Positions 28,254-37,232 of a stretch of DNA of 64,000 bases are shown here, piece by piece. The stretch is from positions 30,193 through 94,192 of the forward strand of contig JANLTP010000188.1 in assembly GCA_031363055.1 (NCBI GenBank), read 5' to 3'. The notes beneath the pieces are model-generated. The model did no database searches, had not been told where the DNA came from, and saw nothing but the letters and a program-made list of their open reading frames with translations. Source of the DNA: JANLTP01 sp031363055 (GTDB taxonomy: Bacteria; Pseudomonadota; Gammaproteobacteria; Burkholderiales; Burkholderiaceae_E). A program made the position numbers and the translations under genes. Numbering within the stretch: position 1 is the first letter of the stretch; each line of letters begins with the position of its first letter.

Positions 28254-29441
28254 ATGGACCTGAATTTTTCAACCGAAGAACTCGCGTTTCGCGATGAAGT
28301 GCGCGGCTGGTTGAGTGCCAATCTGCCCAAGCCACTGCAGGACAAGGTCAATCGATTCGAGGAACTCGATCGTGAAGAGTTGTTGACCTGGCACAAAATT
28401 CTGGCCAAAAAGGGTTGGGTTGCGCCGTCCTGGAAGCCCGAATGGGGCGGCACCAACTGGTCGGTGATCGAACGCTTCATCTGGGACGAGGAATGTGGCT
28501 ATGCCGGCACACCCATGGTCGTGCCGTTCGGCGTGTCCATGTGCGGCCCGGTGCTGCAGCAGTTCGGTACTCAGGCGCAAAAAGAGCGTTTCCTGCCGCG
28601 CATTTATAACGGTGACGACTTCTGGTGCCAGGGTTATTCGGAACCGGGTTCCGGCTCTGATCTGGCTTCGCTGAAGACGCGGGCCGAGCGGCGCGGCGAC
28701 AAGTACATCGTCAATGGCCAAAAAATATGGACATCACTGGCGCAACATGCTGACTGGATTTTTTGTCTGGTCCGAACCGACTCCGAGTCGAACAAGCGTC
28801 AAGAGGGCATCAGCTTTTTGCTGATCGATATGACAACCCCCGGTATCACGGTGCGTCCGCTGATCCTCATGGATGGACGTCATGAAGTCAACGAAGTGTT
28901 CTTCGAGAATGTCGAAGTGCCGGCCGAGAACCTGGTGTACGAAGAGGGTAAGGGCTGGACGGTCGCCAAGTTCCTGTTGGGCCATGAGCGCCTGGGCACG
29001 GGCCAGATCGGCGTGTCCAAACGCAATATCCAGATTCTCAAGGACTTCGCGGCCACACAGCCAGCGGATGGCAGCGGCTCGATGATGGACGATACCCGCT
29101 TTCGGGATCGTCTCGCGAGGGTCGAAGTCGAACTGATGGCGCTCGAGGTCACCAACTTGCGCTTCGTTGACCAGATGCGCAAGACCGGCAAACCGCCGGG
29201 CGCCGAAACCTCGGTATTGAAGATCAAGGGTACCGAAATTCAGCAAGCGCTGACTGAAATGATGGTTGATGCCATCGGGCCACTCGCCCAAGTCTGCAAG
29301 CAGATGGATCCGAACAGCGAGGTCGATCAGTTGCATGCCTGGCTGGCGCCGCGTTATGCGAATTTCCGGAAGACTTCGATCTATGCCGGCTCGAATGAAA
29401 TCCAGCGCAACATCCTGGCCAAGGCCAGTCTTGGCCTTTAA
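28254..29441 (+). CDS. Acyl-CoA dehydrogenase, PimC-like large subunit
   Basis: FAD flavoprotein of 395 residues that introduces the alpha-beta double bond in an acyl-CoA. The motif WCQGYSEPGSGSDLAS is the FAD/substrate block, and KTSIYAGSNEIQRNILA is the C-terminal signature. The sequence KGWVAPSWKPEWGGTNW at the start is typical of the large subunit in heteromeric pairs such as PimC/PimD. ATG 28254 is preceded by GAGGACAG. The next gene, 30 bases on, is a second and smaller-type acyl-CoA dehydrogenase, so a heterotetramer is likely. The natural acyl chain is not known; pimeloyl-like dicarboxylyl-CoA is one option. Confidence 0.88.
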   Translation: MDLNFSTEELAFRDEVRGWLSANLPKPLQDKVNRFEELDREELLTWHKILAKKGWVAPSWKPEWGGTNWSVIERFIWDEECGYAGTPMVVPFGVSMCGPVLQQFGTQAQKERFLPRIYNGDDFWCQGYSEPGSGSDLASLKTRAERRGDKYIVNGQKIWTSLAQHADWIFCLVRTDSESNKRQEGISFLLIDMTTPGITVRPLILMDGRHEVNEVFFENVEVPAENLVYEEGKGWTVAKFLLGHERLGTGQIGVSKRNIQILKDFAATQPADGSGSMMDDTRFRDRLARVEVELMALEVTNLRFVDQMRKTGKPPGAETSVLKIKGTEIQQALTEMMVDAIGPLAQVCKQMDPNSEVDQLHAWLAPRYANFRKTSIYAGSNEIQRNILAKASLGL

Positions 29442-29471
29442 GGCAACCGCAGCAATTGGCGAGGAACTGAC

Positions 29472-30629
29472 ATGAATTTTGATTACACCGAAGAGCAGAC
29501 GCTGCTGGCCGATAGTGTTCGCAAGTTTGTCGAGAAGGAATACGACTTCGAGAGTCGCAAGAAAATGCTCAAAGCCGCGGGTACCGGATCCAGCGCGCGC
29601 GTCTGGTCGCAGTTCGCCGAAATGGGCTTGCTGGCCATGCCCTTGCCGCTCGAATACGACGGCTTCGGCGGCGGTGCGGTTGACCTCATCGGCGTCATGG
29701 AAGCGTTTGGCGAAGGCCTGGTCAGTGAGCCCTATGTCGCGACCGTCATACTGGGCGCCCGAACGGTGGCATTGGCGGGCAGCGCGGCTCAAAAAATGGC
29801 TATCCTGCCGAAAGTGGCGGTCGGCAGCTTGAAGCTCGCGTTGGCGATCAGCGAGTCGAAATCGCGTTACAACCTCGATCACTGCGAAACTCGAGCGGTT
29901 CAGTTGGGCAGTAATTACACCTTGAACGGCAAGAAAATGGTCGTGCTCGGCGCCCCCGAGGCCGACAAGATTATCGTGTCGGCGCGCATTGCCGGTACTG
30001 CCCGCGACAGCGCCGGCCTTAGCCTGTTCCTGGTCGACGCCCGAGCAGCAGGTGTCAAACTCGATGCCTACCGTACCTTCGACGACTTGAGCGCGGGCGA
30101 TATCACCTTGACGAACGTGCAGATCGCCGGTGGCGATGTCCTGGGCGAACCTGGCCGCGCGCGTGCGGTCATCGACGAAGTGATGGATTTCGCCAATGCG
30201 GTCAGTTGCGCCGAGGCGGTCGGCGCCATGGAGTACGCCAACAAGGCGACGCTCGAATACATCAAGACACGCAAACAATTCGGCCAGCCGATCGGCGCGT
30301 TCCAGGCGCTGCAGCATCGCATGGTCGACATGACGATCTCGGCGATCCAGGCACGCTCGATGGTCTATCTGGCCTGCACCTCGGTTAACGGTGAACTCGG
30401 TGCAGCGGAACGATCAAGGCGGGTCGCCGCTGCCAAAATCCGGGTGGCTGACGCGGCGCGGCACATCAGCCAGGAAGCTGTGCAATTGCATGGTGGCATG
30501 GGCATGACCGAGGAACTCAAGGTCAGTCACACGTTTCGACGATTGACCATGTTGGCTCGTCGATTTGGCGATGCTGATTATTACCTCGATCGCTTTGAGC
30601 TGGGCAGCGTGAAGTACGCCACTAGTTAA
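29472..30629 (+). CDS. Acyl-CoA dehydrogenase, PimD-like small subunit
   Basis: A 385-residue acyl-CoA dehydrogenase with a divergent middle (LALAISESKSRYNLD) where most relatives have the tight FAD block, and C-terminal EAVQLHGGMGMTEELKVSH and KTRKQFGQPIGAFQALQH, as seen in PimD. ATG 29472 is preceded by GAGGAACTG. It follows its partner directly, and its 3' end overlaps the end of the convergent lpxR-like gene by 8 bases. Confidence 0.87.
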   Translation: MNFDYTEEQTLLADSVRKFVEKEYDFESRKKMLKAAGTGSSARVWSQFAEMGLLAMPLPLEYDGFGGGAVDLIGVMEAFGEGLVSEPYVATVILGARTVALAGSAAQKMAILPKVAVGSLKLALAISESKSRYNLDHCETRAVQLGSNYTLNGKKMVVLGAPEADKIIVSARIAGTARDSAGLSLFLVDARAAGVKLDAYRTFDDLSAGDITLTNVQIAGGDVLGEPGRARAVIDEVMDFANAVSCAEAVGAMEYANKATLEYIKTRKQFGQPIGAFQALQHRMVDMTISAIQARSMVYLACTSVNGELGAAERSRRVAAAKIRVADAARHISQEAVQLHGGMGMTEELKVSHTFRRLTMLARRFGDADYYLDRFELGSVKYATS

Positions 30630-31671
30630 GTGGCATGCTGATCGACACACCGCCAAAGACTTGGTTATACGACTGGCCCTCATACTCGCGAGTGCGCAAG
30701 CTGTAGATGTAGGCCAGATCGGCCCAGCCCCGACTCCAGGCGACGCCTGCGCTCAGGTCTGCGACGATCGGTTTGCGGTTGACGCTGTGGCTTGACGAGC
30801 GCGTGTTGCCGTCCAGAAAAATGTTGTGTCCGACGGCGCGCGCGTCGATGCCCACGAACCATTGCGCCGATCGGGCGCTCTGAGTCAAGGCGTTCGCGCG
30901 TACCGGGCTGGCCGGCCTGAGCGAACTCGGTATTGCTTGAGAATCCGCAAGGCGGTTGCCAAACTTCCATTGCAATCCGGTGTTCAGATACGTTTCGATA
31001 TTGCCGACACCGACGCCGTAGTGGCCAATCAGGCGCGAGTTGGGGCTGCGCGCCAGCAGCGTTCGCCTTTCGGCACTGACTTGCAGCCCCAGCTCATTTC
31101 GCAGTTGATTGTTCCACCCCTGAAATCGTGGGTACCCTTCAAGCGCATGAAAAAAATTCTGCGACGACTCGCCGCGCGCGGCCGGTCCGACAACCCCCAG
31201 GTCAATCGCGATCGTCTGACTGCGTTGCGAATCATTGGCATGGATGGCCCAGCGGCCAAACAGCCAGCCGGCGTAGGGGCGCTCCTTCAGAAGTGTCGTT
31301 CGGGCGCGGTAGTCGGCCGGCGTATAGAGTTGCTGCGCCAAGGCAAATACGAAGTCGCGCTCGGGCAGCGCAGCGCTTGGCCAACGGTTCATCCAGAGTG
31401 CAGTGCTGCGCAACCAGCCTTGCGGACAACCGTCTTGCGGCACAGTCTCTAGCTTCGAGTAACGCAACGACAGCAAAGTGCCACTGGTGTAATCGCGATC
31501 GGTGCGACCGAAGAAATCGTTGTCGTGTGCCAGCGTCAGCTGCATGGGCCAATCGGGCGAGCCCTTACTGCACGATTCGCTGCGTTGCGCCGAGGTTGAT
31601 GTGGACATCTGGGCCAGCGCAAACACTGGCACTGCAAGCAGGGCTGCCGTCAGCGAAAAACCTTGCCTCAT
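30622..31671 (-). CDS. lpxR: LpxR-like lipid A 3'-O-deacylase (DUF2219)
   Basis: Outer-membrane beta-barrel enzyme that removes the 3'-acyloxyacyl group from lipid A. The 349-residue protein has a signal peptide (QGFSLTAALLAVPVFALAQ) and then the family motif LAHDNDFFGRTDRDYTSG, which carries the N-D active-site pair, a long barrel with alternating residues and a final strand VFGGVSISMPLN. The ATG at 31671 overlaps the stop of the upstream oxidoreductase (ATGA), so it is translationally coupled to an unrelated cytoplasmic enzyme, which is odd. The assignment is from motif and architecture; substrate specificity is not proven. Confidence 0.78.
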   Translation of the reverse strand: MRQGFSLTAALLAVPVFALAQMSTSTSAQRSESCSKGSPDWPMQLTLAHDNDFFGRTDRDYTSGTLLSLRYSKLETVPQDGCPQGWLRSTALWMNRWPSAALPERDFVFALAQQLYTPADYRARTTLLKERPYAGWLFGRWAIHANDSQRSQTIAIDLGVVGPAARGESSQNFFHALEGYPRFQGWNNQLRNELGLQVSAERRTLLARSPNSRLIGHYGVGVGNIETYLNTGLQWKFGNRLADSQAIPSSLRPASPVRANALTQSARSAQWFVGIDARAVGHNIFLDGNTRSSSHSVNRKPIVADLSAGVAWSRGWADLAYIYSLRTREYEGQSYNQVFGGVSISMPLN

Positions 31672-33011
31672 TGTTTGCGAAAGACCTGCTCCATTTCGCG
31701 GCGGAACTTGACCGCCGGGTTGCCCGCGTCGAAGTCGACATCGCTCCACTTCAGTGGTTGCCCGGCCCTGATCGCACGTTTCAGCTTGACCTTGTGCGCC
31801 AGACCCAGGGGCAGGCCGCCGAGCTTCAAAGAGTCGGCCGCCGGCATCAATTTGCCGTAGACGGTAAAGCCGCCTTCACCATCGAGCGCCTCGCCAATCT
31901 TCAGTGGCCGCTTGGCGCACGCCACGACGTCGCCATGCCAGGCGATGGCCGAACCGGTGGGTTCACGTCGCAGGCCTACGGATGCAACGCTCATCCCGAG
32001 TTCGAGTCCGATCAGGTGATACGGTTTGTACATGGCCGAATAATTGCCGGTCGAATCGGTAACCAGTCCATATTCCTTGAAGCAGCGTCTGGCATAGTCG
32101 CTGTCACCGGCGAAGGTCACATACACGCCCCAGCGCAAGTCGCGAAAGACCGGCCGCGCATCACGCTCCAGGCAGGAGATGACTTCGACCTGACCACGGT
32201 GATGCAAGCTGCCGCCGTCCTTGACGGGCCGCAGGACATGCGCGAGATCATCGACACCGACAGGCGGAAACATCAGGCCGTGCGGCGCCGGTTTCAGTCC
32301 GGTGGCGTTGGCCACGGCGGCCATTTCAATGGCCGACTTCGTGCCATCGAGAAACGAGTTGAACATCTGCGCGTTCATGCCGCCGGCCTTGGCATCTTCG
32401 GGCGAAATTCCGTAGTGCGGCCAGACGGTATCCGGCGTTGATTGATGATATAGCGGCAAATACTTGGTCCCCTTGCCGGCTGCGATGACCTCGAAGCCGA
32501 TGGTGCGTACCCAATCGACCATCTCGCAGATCAAAGCCGGTTGATCGCCATAGGCCAGCGAGTAGACGATACCGGCCTCCGCGGCCTTGCGCGCCAACAG
32601 TGGCCCGGCCAGCGCGTCGGCTTCGACGTTGACCATGATGATGTGTTTGCCGTGCTCGCAACAGGCCAGCACATGGGCAATACCGGCCGACGGGCTGCCG
32701 GTGGCATCGATGATGATCTCGACTTCGGAGCAGGCGATCATCGCCGCCGAGTCGTCGGTAATGAACGTACTGCCGTTCTTGCGCGCCTGCGCAAAACTTC
32801 GCGCGCTCAGTTGCGCGCTTTCCCAGCCGACATGCTTGAGCGCGACTCGAGCGCGCGCCGGCGACAGATCGGCGACCGCCACCAGGTGAATGCCGGGTGT
32901 TCGGCGCGCCTGCGATAAATACATGGAACCGAACTTGCCCGCGCCAATCAAACCGATGCGCAAGGGTTGGTGGTTCTGCGCGCGTTCACGCAATAGTCGA
33001 TACAGATTCAT
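31668..33011 (-). CDS. NAD(P)-dependent oxidoreductase with C-terminal SAF domain
   Basis: The 447-residue protein starts with a Rossmann motif (RIGLIGAGKFGSMYL) and a homoserine-dehydrogenase-like body (VEIIIDATGSPSAGIAHV, NVEADALAGPLLARKA, SLAYGDQPALI) and ends in a SAF-type domain (KLMPAADSLKLGGLPLG, then AIRAGQPLKWSDVD). Relatives are annotated loosely as homoserine dehydrogenase-like or FlgA-like and are found in sugar and polyol catabolic operons; the reaction is unknown to me here. ATG 33011 lies two bases after the stop of the EctD-like gene. The operon gntR-dioxygenase-oxidoreductase suggests stepwise oxidation of one substrate. Confidence 0.8.
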   Translation of the reverse strand: MNLYRLLRERAQNHQPLRIGLIGAGKFGSMYLSQARRTPGIHLVAVADLSPARARVALKHVGWESAQLSARSFAQARKNGSTFITDDSAAMIACSEVEIIIDATGSPSAGIAHVLACCEHGKHIIMVNVEADALAGPLLARKAAEAGIVYSLAYGDQPALICEMVDWVRTIGFEVIAAGKGTKYLPLYHQSTPDTVWPHYGISPEDAKAGGMNAQMFNSFLDGTKSAIEMAAVANATGLKPAPHGLMFPPVGVDDLAHVLRPVKDGGSLHHRGQVEVISCLERDARPVFRDLRWGVYVTFAGDSDYARRCFKEYGLVTDSTGNYSAMYKPYHLIGLELGMSVASVGLRREPTGSAIAWHGDVVACAKRPLKIGEALDGEGGFTVYGKLMPAADSLKLGGLPLGLAHKVKLKRAIRAGQPLKWSDVDFDAGNPAVKFRREMEQVFRKQ

Positions 33012-33013
33012 CG

Positions 33014-33835
33014 CTAAGCCGCCTGCTGTTGTGCCGCCGGCCAGGGTAGCCCTTTGACATCCGGGCGCAACAGGCAATCGTCACCCAGCGTCTGGATCGG
33101 CGTGAAGTCGCGATGCGCAATATAGTCGGGCCGCGTGTACTGGCGAATATGGTTGCTGACCGCGCACAGACTCAAGTAAACGATGACCCGGTTCCAGGGA
33201 CTCATGTTCGATGGTGAGCCGTGCACCAGGCAGCCGTGGAAAAGCAACATGGAACCGGGCGCACCTTTCGGGGCGACGATTCCGCCCTTGGCAACGAGTT
33301 CGCTGACCTTGGCGTTATCGAGGGTCCAGAGTGGATAGCTGGTAGTTTGCAGGTCGTGCCCGGCTTCGACAACGCCTACCTTGTGCGAGCCCGGAATGAA
33401 CAACAGCGGGCCATTGAATTCGTTGACTTCGTCCAGAAAGATCGCCACGTTCATGGCACGCGCCTCTGGCATTCCATCATCGCGGTGCCAAGTGCCGAAA
33501 TCCTGATGCCACTGCCAAACATCGCCATCAAACGCCTGCTTGCCGTTGATCTTGAACTGATGCATGTAGACGGCCTCGCCGAACAGTTGTTGCACCGGAT
33601 CAACCATGCGCGGATGCCGGCCGAGTTTGGCAAATGCGTCGTTGTAGGTGTGTGCAGCGAAACTGGTTCGTGGTGTCTTGCCGTCTTTTTCGCGAACGAT
33701 TTCGGGGCGCTGTTCAGCGTAGATATTCGGCACCTCGTCGAGCAGAACCTTCATTTCAGTGGGCGTGAACAACGACGGAAAAAAAATGTAGCCATCGCGC
33801 TCGTACTGGGCGATCTGCTCGGTATTCAGTTTCAT
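33014..33835 (-). CDS. EctD-like Fe(II)/2-oxoglutarate dioxygenase (PhyH superfamily)
   Basis: The 273-residue protein shows the facial triad in VWQWHQDFGTWHRDDGMPEAR (H-x-D) and LLFHGCLVHGSPSNMSPWNR (distal H, then R for 2-oxoglutarate). The HQDFGTWHRDDGMP segment and NGPLLFIPGSHKVG look like ectoine and proline hydroxylases, but no ectoine genes are nearby, so the substrate is open. ATG 33835 has a good AGGAG nine bases before it and overlaps the gntR stop (ATGA). Its ribosome binding site lies within the low-complexity 3' end of gntR. Confidence 0.85.
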   Translation of the reverse strand: MKLNTEQIAQYERDGYIFFPSLFTPTEMKVLLDEVPNIYAEQRPEIVREKDGKTPRTSFAAHTYNDAFAKLGRHPRMVDPVQQLFGEAVYMHQFKINGKQAFDGDVWQWHQDFGTWHRDDGMPEARAMNVAIFLDEVNEFNGPLLFIPGSHKVGVVEAGHDLQTTSYPLWTLDNAKVSELVAKGGIVAPKGAPGSMLLFHGCLVHGSPSNMSPWNRVIVYLSLCAVSNHIRQYTRPDYIAHRDFTPIQTLGDDCLLRPDVKGLPWPAAQQQAA

Positions 33836-34704
33836 GATCTGAGTCTCCTGGTGGCAATAGTAGGGGGGGTGGAAGATGCCGCTTGCGACGCGGTGAGTGC
33901 GGCCTGATGCTTGACGCTCGAAGGGGGCAGACGGCCGTAAGCTGCCACTTGGCCTTGGTTTGCGGGTGGACTGTGCGCTAGCGGTGGACTGTGCGTCACC
34001 GATGGGCTGTGCGCTACCGGCGGACTGTGTGTTGCCTGATGGCCGGCCAGGCTGGCAAACAACAAACGAACCGATTGCTCTGCATGAATTCGCGACAGCT
34101 TCTCGGCGAGTTTGGCGTCGCCCTTCACCACCGCATTCAAGATCGCCAGATGTTCTGCCCAGACGCCGCGCAACGACACCGGCTGGCGCAGGTAAGCGGC
34201 CATTACCCGACGCGTATGGTGCCAATTCAGTTGCGCGCTGTCGACCAGCACCGGGTTGTCGGCCGCCTCGTACAGGAATCGATGAAATTCGAGATCGAGT
34301 TTGACCAATGCGGCCAGATCGCCATCGGCCGAGGCCTTGCGACCGCGCCGAATAATGTCCAATCCCGGTGTTTTGAGTTCGGGTCGCGGGCGATTGGCCG
34401 CCGCCCGCGCGGCCAATGCATCGAGCGCTGCACGAACCGCGTACAGACCGGAAACAAAGGCTGGCTCGAGCGCGGCAACCCGTACGCCGCGACGATTTTC
34501 GGTGTCGACAATCAGCCCTTGCTGTCGCAACAACAACAAGGCCTGCAGCACCGGCTGTCGGGAAACACCGAGGCGGTCAGCCAGTTGTTCTTGCGTGAAC
34601 TTTTCGCCGGGCGCAAGCTGGCCGTTGCAGATGCCTTCGAGCAGTGCTTCATAGACTCGTTCGACGAGATCGGGTTCGGTGTGCAACTGTGGCAGTGACG
34701 GCAT
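33832..34704 (-). CDS. GntR family regulator, FadR/VanR (FCD) type
   Basis: A 290-residue transcription factor: winged helix residues about 14-75 (LAPGEKFTQEQLADRLGVSRQPVLQAL), then an FCD ligand domain with LDLEFHRFLYEAADNPVL, which places conserved metal/ligand histidines, and WAEHLAIL. The last 70 residues are unlike the family: four 6-residue HSPxxx units followed by a Ser/Ala/Thr tail. It precedes and overlaps the dioxygenase gene, and a palindrome over the predicted transcription start suggests that it represses its own operon. Effector is likely an acid related to the operon's substrate (inference). Confidence 0.87.
   Translation of the reverse strand: MPSLPQLHTEPDLVERVYEALLEGICNGQLAPGEKFTQEQLADRLGVSRQPVLQALLLLRQQGLIVDTENRRGVRVAALEPAFVSGLYAVRAALDALAARAAANRPRPELKTPGLDIIRRGRKASADGDLAALVKLDLEFHRFLYEAADNPVLVDSAQLNWHHTRRVMAAYLRQPVSLRGVWAEHLAILNAVVKGDAKLAEKLSRIHAEQSVRLLFASLAGHQATHSPPVAHSPSVTHSPPLAHSPPANQGQVAAYGRLPPSSVKHQAALTASQAASSTPPTIATRRLRS
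33968..34039 (-). repeat. 4 x 18 bp in-frame tandem repeat at the gntR 3' end
   Basis: Plus-strand units at 33968, 33986, 34004 and 34022 share GGACTGTGCG(C/T); on the coding strand they give HSPPVA-like hexapeptides. The tract lies after the FCD domain and before the tail that contains the dioxygenase ribosome binding site. Confidence 0.85.
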
Positions 34705-34738
34705 GTGGACAGGCGGGTCGGGGGAGGGGGGTTAAATC

Positions 34739-34750
34739 TCTGTATACAGA
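34739..34750. promoter_or_regulatory. Palindromic operator for the GntR regulator
   Basis: TCTGTATACAGA is a perfect 12-bp palindrome in the gntR upstream region. GntR/FCD repressors commonly bind sites with a GTATAC core. It lies just downstream of the predicted -10 box and so covers the likely transcription start of the minus-strand operon. Binding is inferred. Confidence 0.6.
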
Positions 34751-34752
34751 AT

Positions 34753-34781
34753 ACAATACTGGAATCCGAATTGCGCGTCAA
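34753..34781 (-). promoter_or_regulatory. Candidate sigma-70 promoter of the gntR operon
   Basis: Read on the minus strand, TTGACG (34781-34776) and TATTGT (34758-34753) are separated by 17 bp, about 49 bp before the gntR ATG. The palindrome at 34739-34750 would overlap +1, a standard repressor position. Confidence 0.55.
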
Positions 34782-34833
34782 TCTGGCCCGTACACTTGGC
34801 AATCGGTAGTGACTCTTTGCGAGGCTAAAGCTA

Positions 34834-37158
34834 ATGAAGTCAGATCGTTCCAAGTCCAAAGCAGATAACAGCGTCCTGCAAACCGTTCATGGTGAGCGGC
34901 TGATCTTTTCGCCGACGTTCGAGTTCGCGCCGCCCATGGATCTGCAGTGTGTGCGCTTCGCGCTCAAAACCGTGCTGACGCTTGGTCCCAAATTCAATCT
35001 GCGGCGCGACATCAATAACGTCGTGACCTTGACCGGTCGCTCGCTGCTCTGGCCGGAACCGGTACTGCTCAAATTCAAGGACTTTTTGTCGCGCCGTTGT
35101 GCCGACGCACCAGCCTGGGCTGATGCGGCCAAGTTGAGCGTCGACGAGTTCATGCTGCGCCATGGCGCCTGGAATGGCCTGTACGACGACACCACGCTGT
35201 TTTATTACCTCGACGAATTCGTCAAGGTTCATTCGAAAGATCTGCTGGCTGTCTTTCAGGCGACGGTCGCCGCGCTCGAGGGCAAGTTGGCCAAGACTCG
35301 GGTGCGCTTGCTCGATAACATTGCCATGCTGTCAGCGGTGCTGGGCCTCTCCGACGCCGAGCGCTCGATCCTGTTGCATGCGTCGCTGTGCAAGTATCAG
35401 CGCGATCTGCGGCCGGTTCTGGTTGACTGCAAGGCCTCCAGTGCTCAGGAAGCCTACGGCATGTTGGCGCACGTACTGGGTTTGAACGTTGCTGATGTAG
35501 CGACCTCGCTGAAATCAGGCAGCCGCCTCGAATCACTGGGGCTCATTGAAACGCCGATTGCCGAGCACTCGATCACCGATCTGGGCGACCTGATGCGGGT
35601 ATCCGACAAGCTGCTGGCCGTACTGACGGCCGAGTATGCGAGTGAGTCGTCGATGATGGCCGCGTTCACGCGACCCGCTGGTCAGACCCTGCTCACGACC
35701 GATGATTTTCCGCATGTGTTGGATGACACCCGATATTTGATTGCGCTCCTGAAAGCGGCGGCCGCGAACAGCGAGAAGGGCATCAATGTCTTGATCTACG
35801 GGCCGCCTGGAACTGGCAAGACCGAGTTTTCGAAACTCGCGTCGCAGTTATCCGAGCTTGAACTCTACGAAGTCGATTGCCTCGACAAGGACGGCAACAG
35901 CCTGTCCGGTAAAGAGCGTTATCGCTCACTGCAGGTATCGCAGGCATTCCTGAAGGGCAGGCCGCGTGCCGCGATTCTATTTGATGAAGTCGAGGACGTC
36001 TTTCCGCCGATCAACGCCGAATTGGCCGGACTATTGGGCCGCGAAGATAACCGCGGCTCCGCCGTCAATGGCAAGGCCTGGGTCAATCAGACGCTCGAGC
36101 AAAATCCGGTGCCGGTCATCTGGATCTCCAATTCAATCAGCCAGATTGATCCCGCCTACCGCCGGCGCTTTCAGTTTCACCTGGAGTTGGCCAATCCGCC
36201 GCAACGGGTACGCGAAAATATCGCTCGCAAGTACCTGTCCGAACTCGGTGTTTCGGAAGAATTTGTCGCCAAGATTGCTGCCCGCAAAACCATCACACCG
36301 GCGCAGATCCAGTCGGCTGGCCGTTTTGCGCGCCTGACCCTGAGCAGCATTGACGAATCTATCGAGGCGCTCATCGAGCGACAACTGGAGCGCTCTGACA
36401 AGGCGCTCGGTTTGAAAGACAAGGGTGATGAATTCCGGGTCAATGTGACTCAGTACGACCTGTCGTTGCTCAATGTCGAAACCCGCCACCCGATTCCAAA
36501 AATAGTCGAGGCGCTCAAGACCAAACCGCGCGCCACCATGTGTTTCTTCGGGATGCCCGGCACGGGCAAAACCGCCCTGGCTGAACATATTGCCAAATCG
36601 ATCGAGAAGCCGTTGATCATCAAGAAAGCGTCCGATTTGATGAGCAAGTACGTCGGTGAGACTGAACAACAAATGGCTGCCATGTTTGAAGAAGCACAAC
36701 GTGAAGGCGCGGTGCTGTTGCTCGATGAGGCCGACAGCTTCTTGCAGAATCGGCAATTGGCGGTCCGTAATTACGAGGTCAGCGAAGTCAATGAGATGCT
36801 GCAAGGGATGGAGCGATTTGACGGTATTTTTATTTGCACCACGAACTTGTTTGATCGGCTCGATGAAGCGGCCCTGCGGCGGTTTTCATTCAAGATCAAG
36901 TTCCTGACCCTGACCCGCGAACAGCGCGAGCGCATGTTTGTGGCTGAAGCCTTGGGCGGCAAGGCCGAACTCTTGAGCCACCAACTGCGCGACCGGCTGA
37001 ACAAGCTCGAACTGCTGGCGCCCGGCGATTTCGCGGCGGTCAAACGCCAATATGCGCTGTTTGACGAAGATGCCGGCGCCGATACCTTTATCGAACAGCT
37101 CGAGCAGGAGCATGCGGTAAAACCCGACGTTCGGTACGCCCGCAAACTCGGCTTTTGA
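34834..37158 (+). CDS. Tandem AAA+ ATPase of unknown role
   Basis: The 774-residue protein has an N-terminal region of about 270 residues with no recognisable catalytic motif, then two AAA modules. Module 1: Walker A IYGPPGTGKTEFSKLA (about 322-337), Walker B AAILFDEVEDVF (about 380) and DPAYRRRFQFHL with possible arginine fingers. Module 2: FFGMPGTGKTALAEHI (about 569-584), VLLLDEADSFL (about 627) and EAALRRFSFKIKF. Both Walker A and B are intact, so both may hydrolyse ATP. There is no protease, adaptor or toxin next to it. It stands alone between a divergent promoter region and a strong terminator. I recognise only a COG0464-like unfoldase or remodelling factor. Confidence 0.85.
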   Translation: MKSDRSKSKADNSVLQTVHGERLIFSPTFEFAPPMDLQCVRFALKTVLTLGPKFNLRRDINNVVTLTGRSLLWPEPVLLKFKDFLSRRCADAPAWADAAKLSVDEFMLRHGAWNGLYDDTTLFYYLDEFVKVHSKDLLAVFQATVAALEGKLAKTRVRLLDNIAMLSAVLGLSDAERSILLHASLCKYQRDLRPVLVDCKASSAQEAYGMLAHVLGLNVADVATSLKSGSRLESLGLIETPIAEHSITDLGDLMRVSDKLLAVLTAEYASESSMMAAFTRPAGQTLLTTDDFPHVLDDTRYLIALLKAAAANSEKGINVLIYGPPGTGKTEFSKLASQLSELELYEVDCLDKDGNSLSGKERYRSLQVSQAFLKGRPRAAILFDEVEDVFPPINAELAGLLGREDNRGSAVNGKAWVNQTLEQNPVPVIWISNSISQIDPAYRRRFQFHLELANPPQRVRENIARKYLSELGVSEEFVAKIAARKTITPAQIQSAGRFARLTLSSIDESIEALIERQLERSDKALGLKDKGDEFRVNVTQYDLSLLNVETRHPIPKIVEALKTKPRATMCFFGMPGTGKTALAEHIAKSIEKPLIIKKASDLMSKYVGETEQQMAAMFEEAQREGAVLLLDEADSFLQNRQLAVRNYEVSEVNEMLQGMERFDGIFICTTNLFDRLDEAALRRFSFKIKFLTLTREQRERMFVAEALGGKAELLSHQLRDRLNKLELLAPGDFAAVKRQYALFDEDAGADTFIEQLEQEHAVKPDVRYARKLGF

Positions 37159-37232
37159 CCGGTTCAGATCGAGGCTTTACCCCGGTAGGCGCGTGGGCCT
37201 GCGCGGGGTGCCCACTCCGTCGGTAACCCCTG

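Noticed and set aside
28734..30317. Long minus-strand open frame of 527 codons opposite the acyl-CoA dehydrogenases
   Set aside because: It lies entirely antisense to two well-conserved genes and its translation (rich in R, H, Q and D) matches no family; it is a codon-bias shadow.
31128..32441. Plus-strand open frame of 437 codons opposite lpxR and the oxidoreductase
   Set aside because: Antisense to conserved coding sequence, with low-complexity Arg-rich translation and no ribosome site.
33014..33835. Naming the EctD-like gene ectoine hydroxylase
   Set aside because: Motif similarity exists, but ectABC genes are absent here and the family includes several other hydroxylases.
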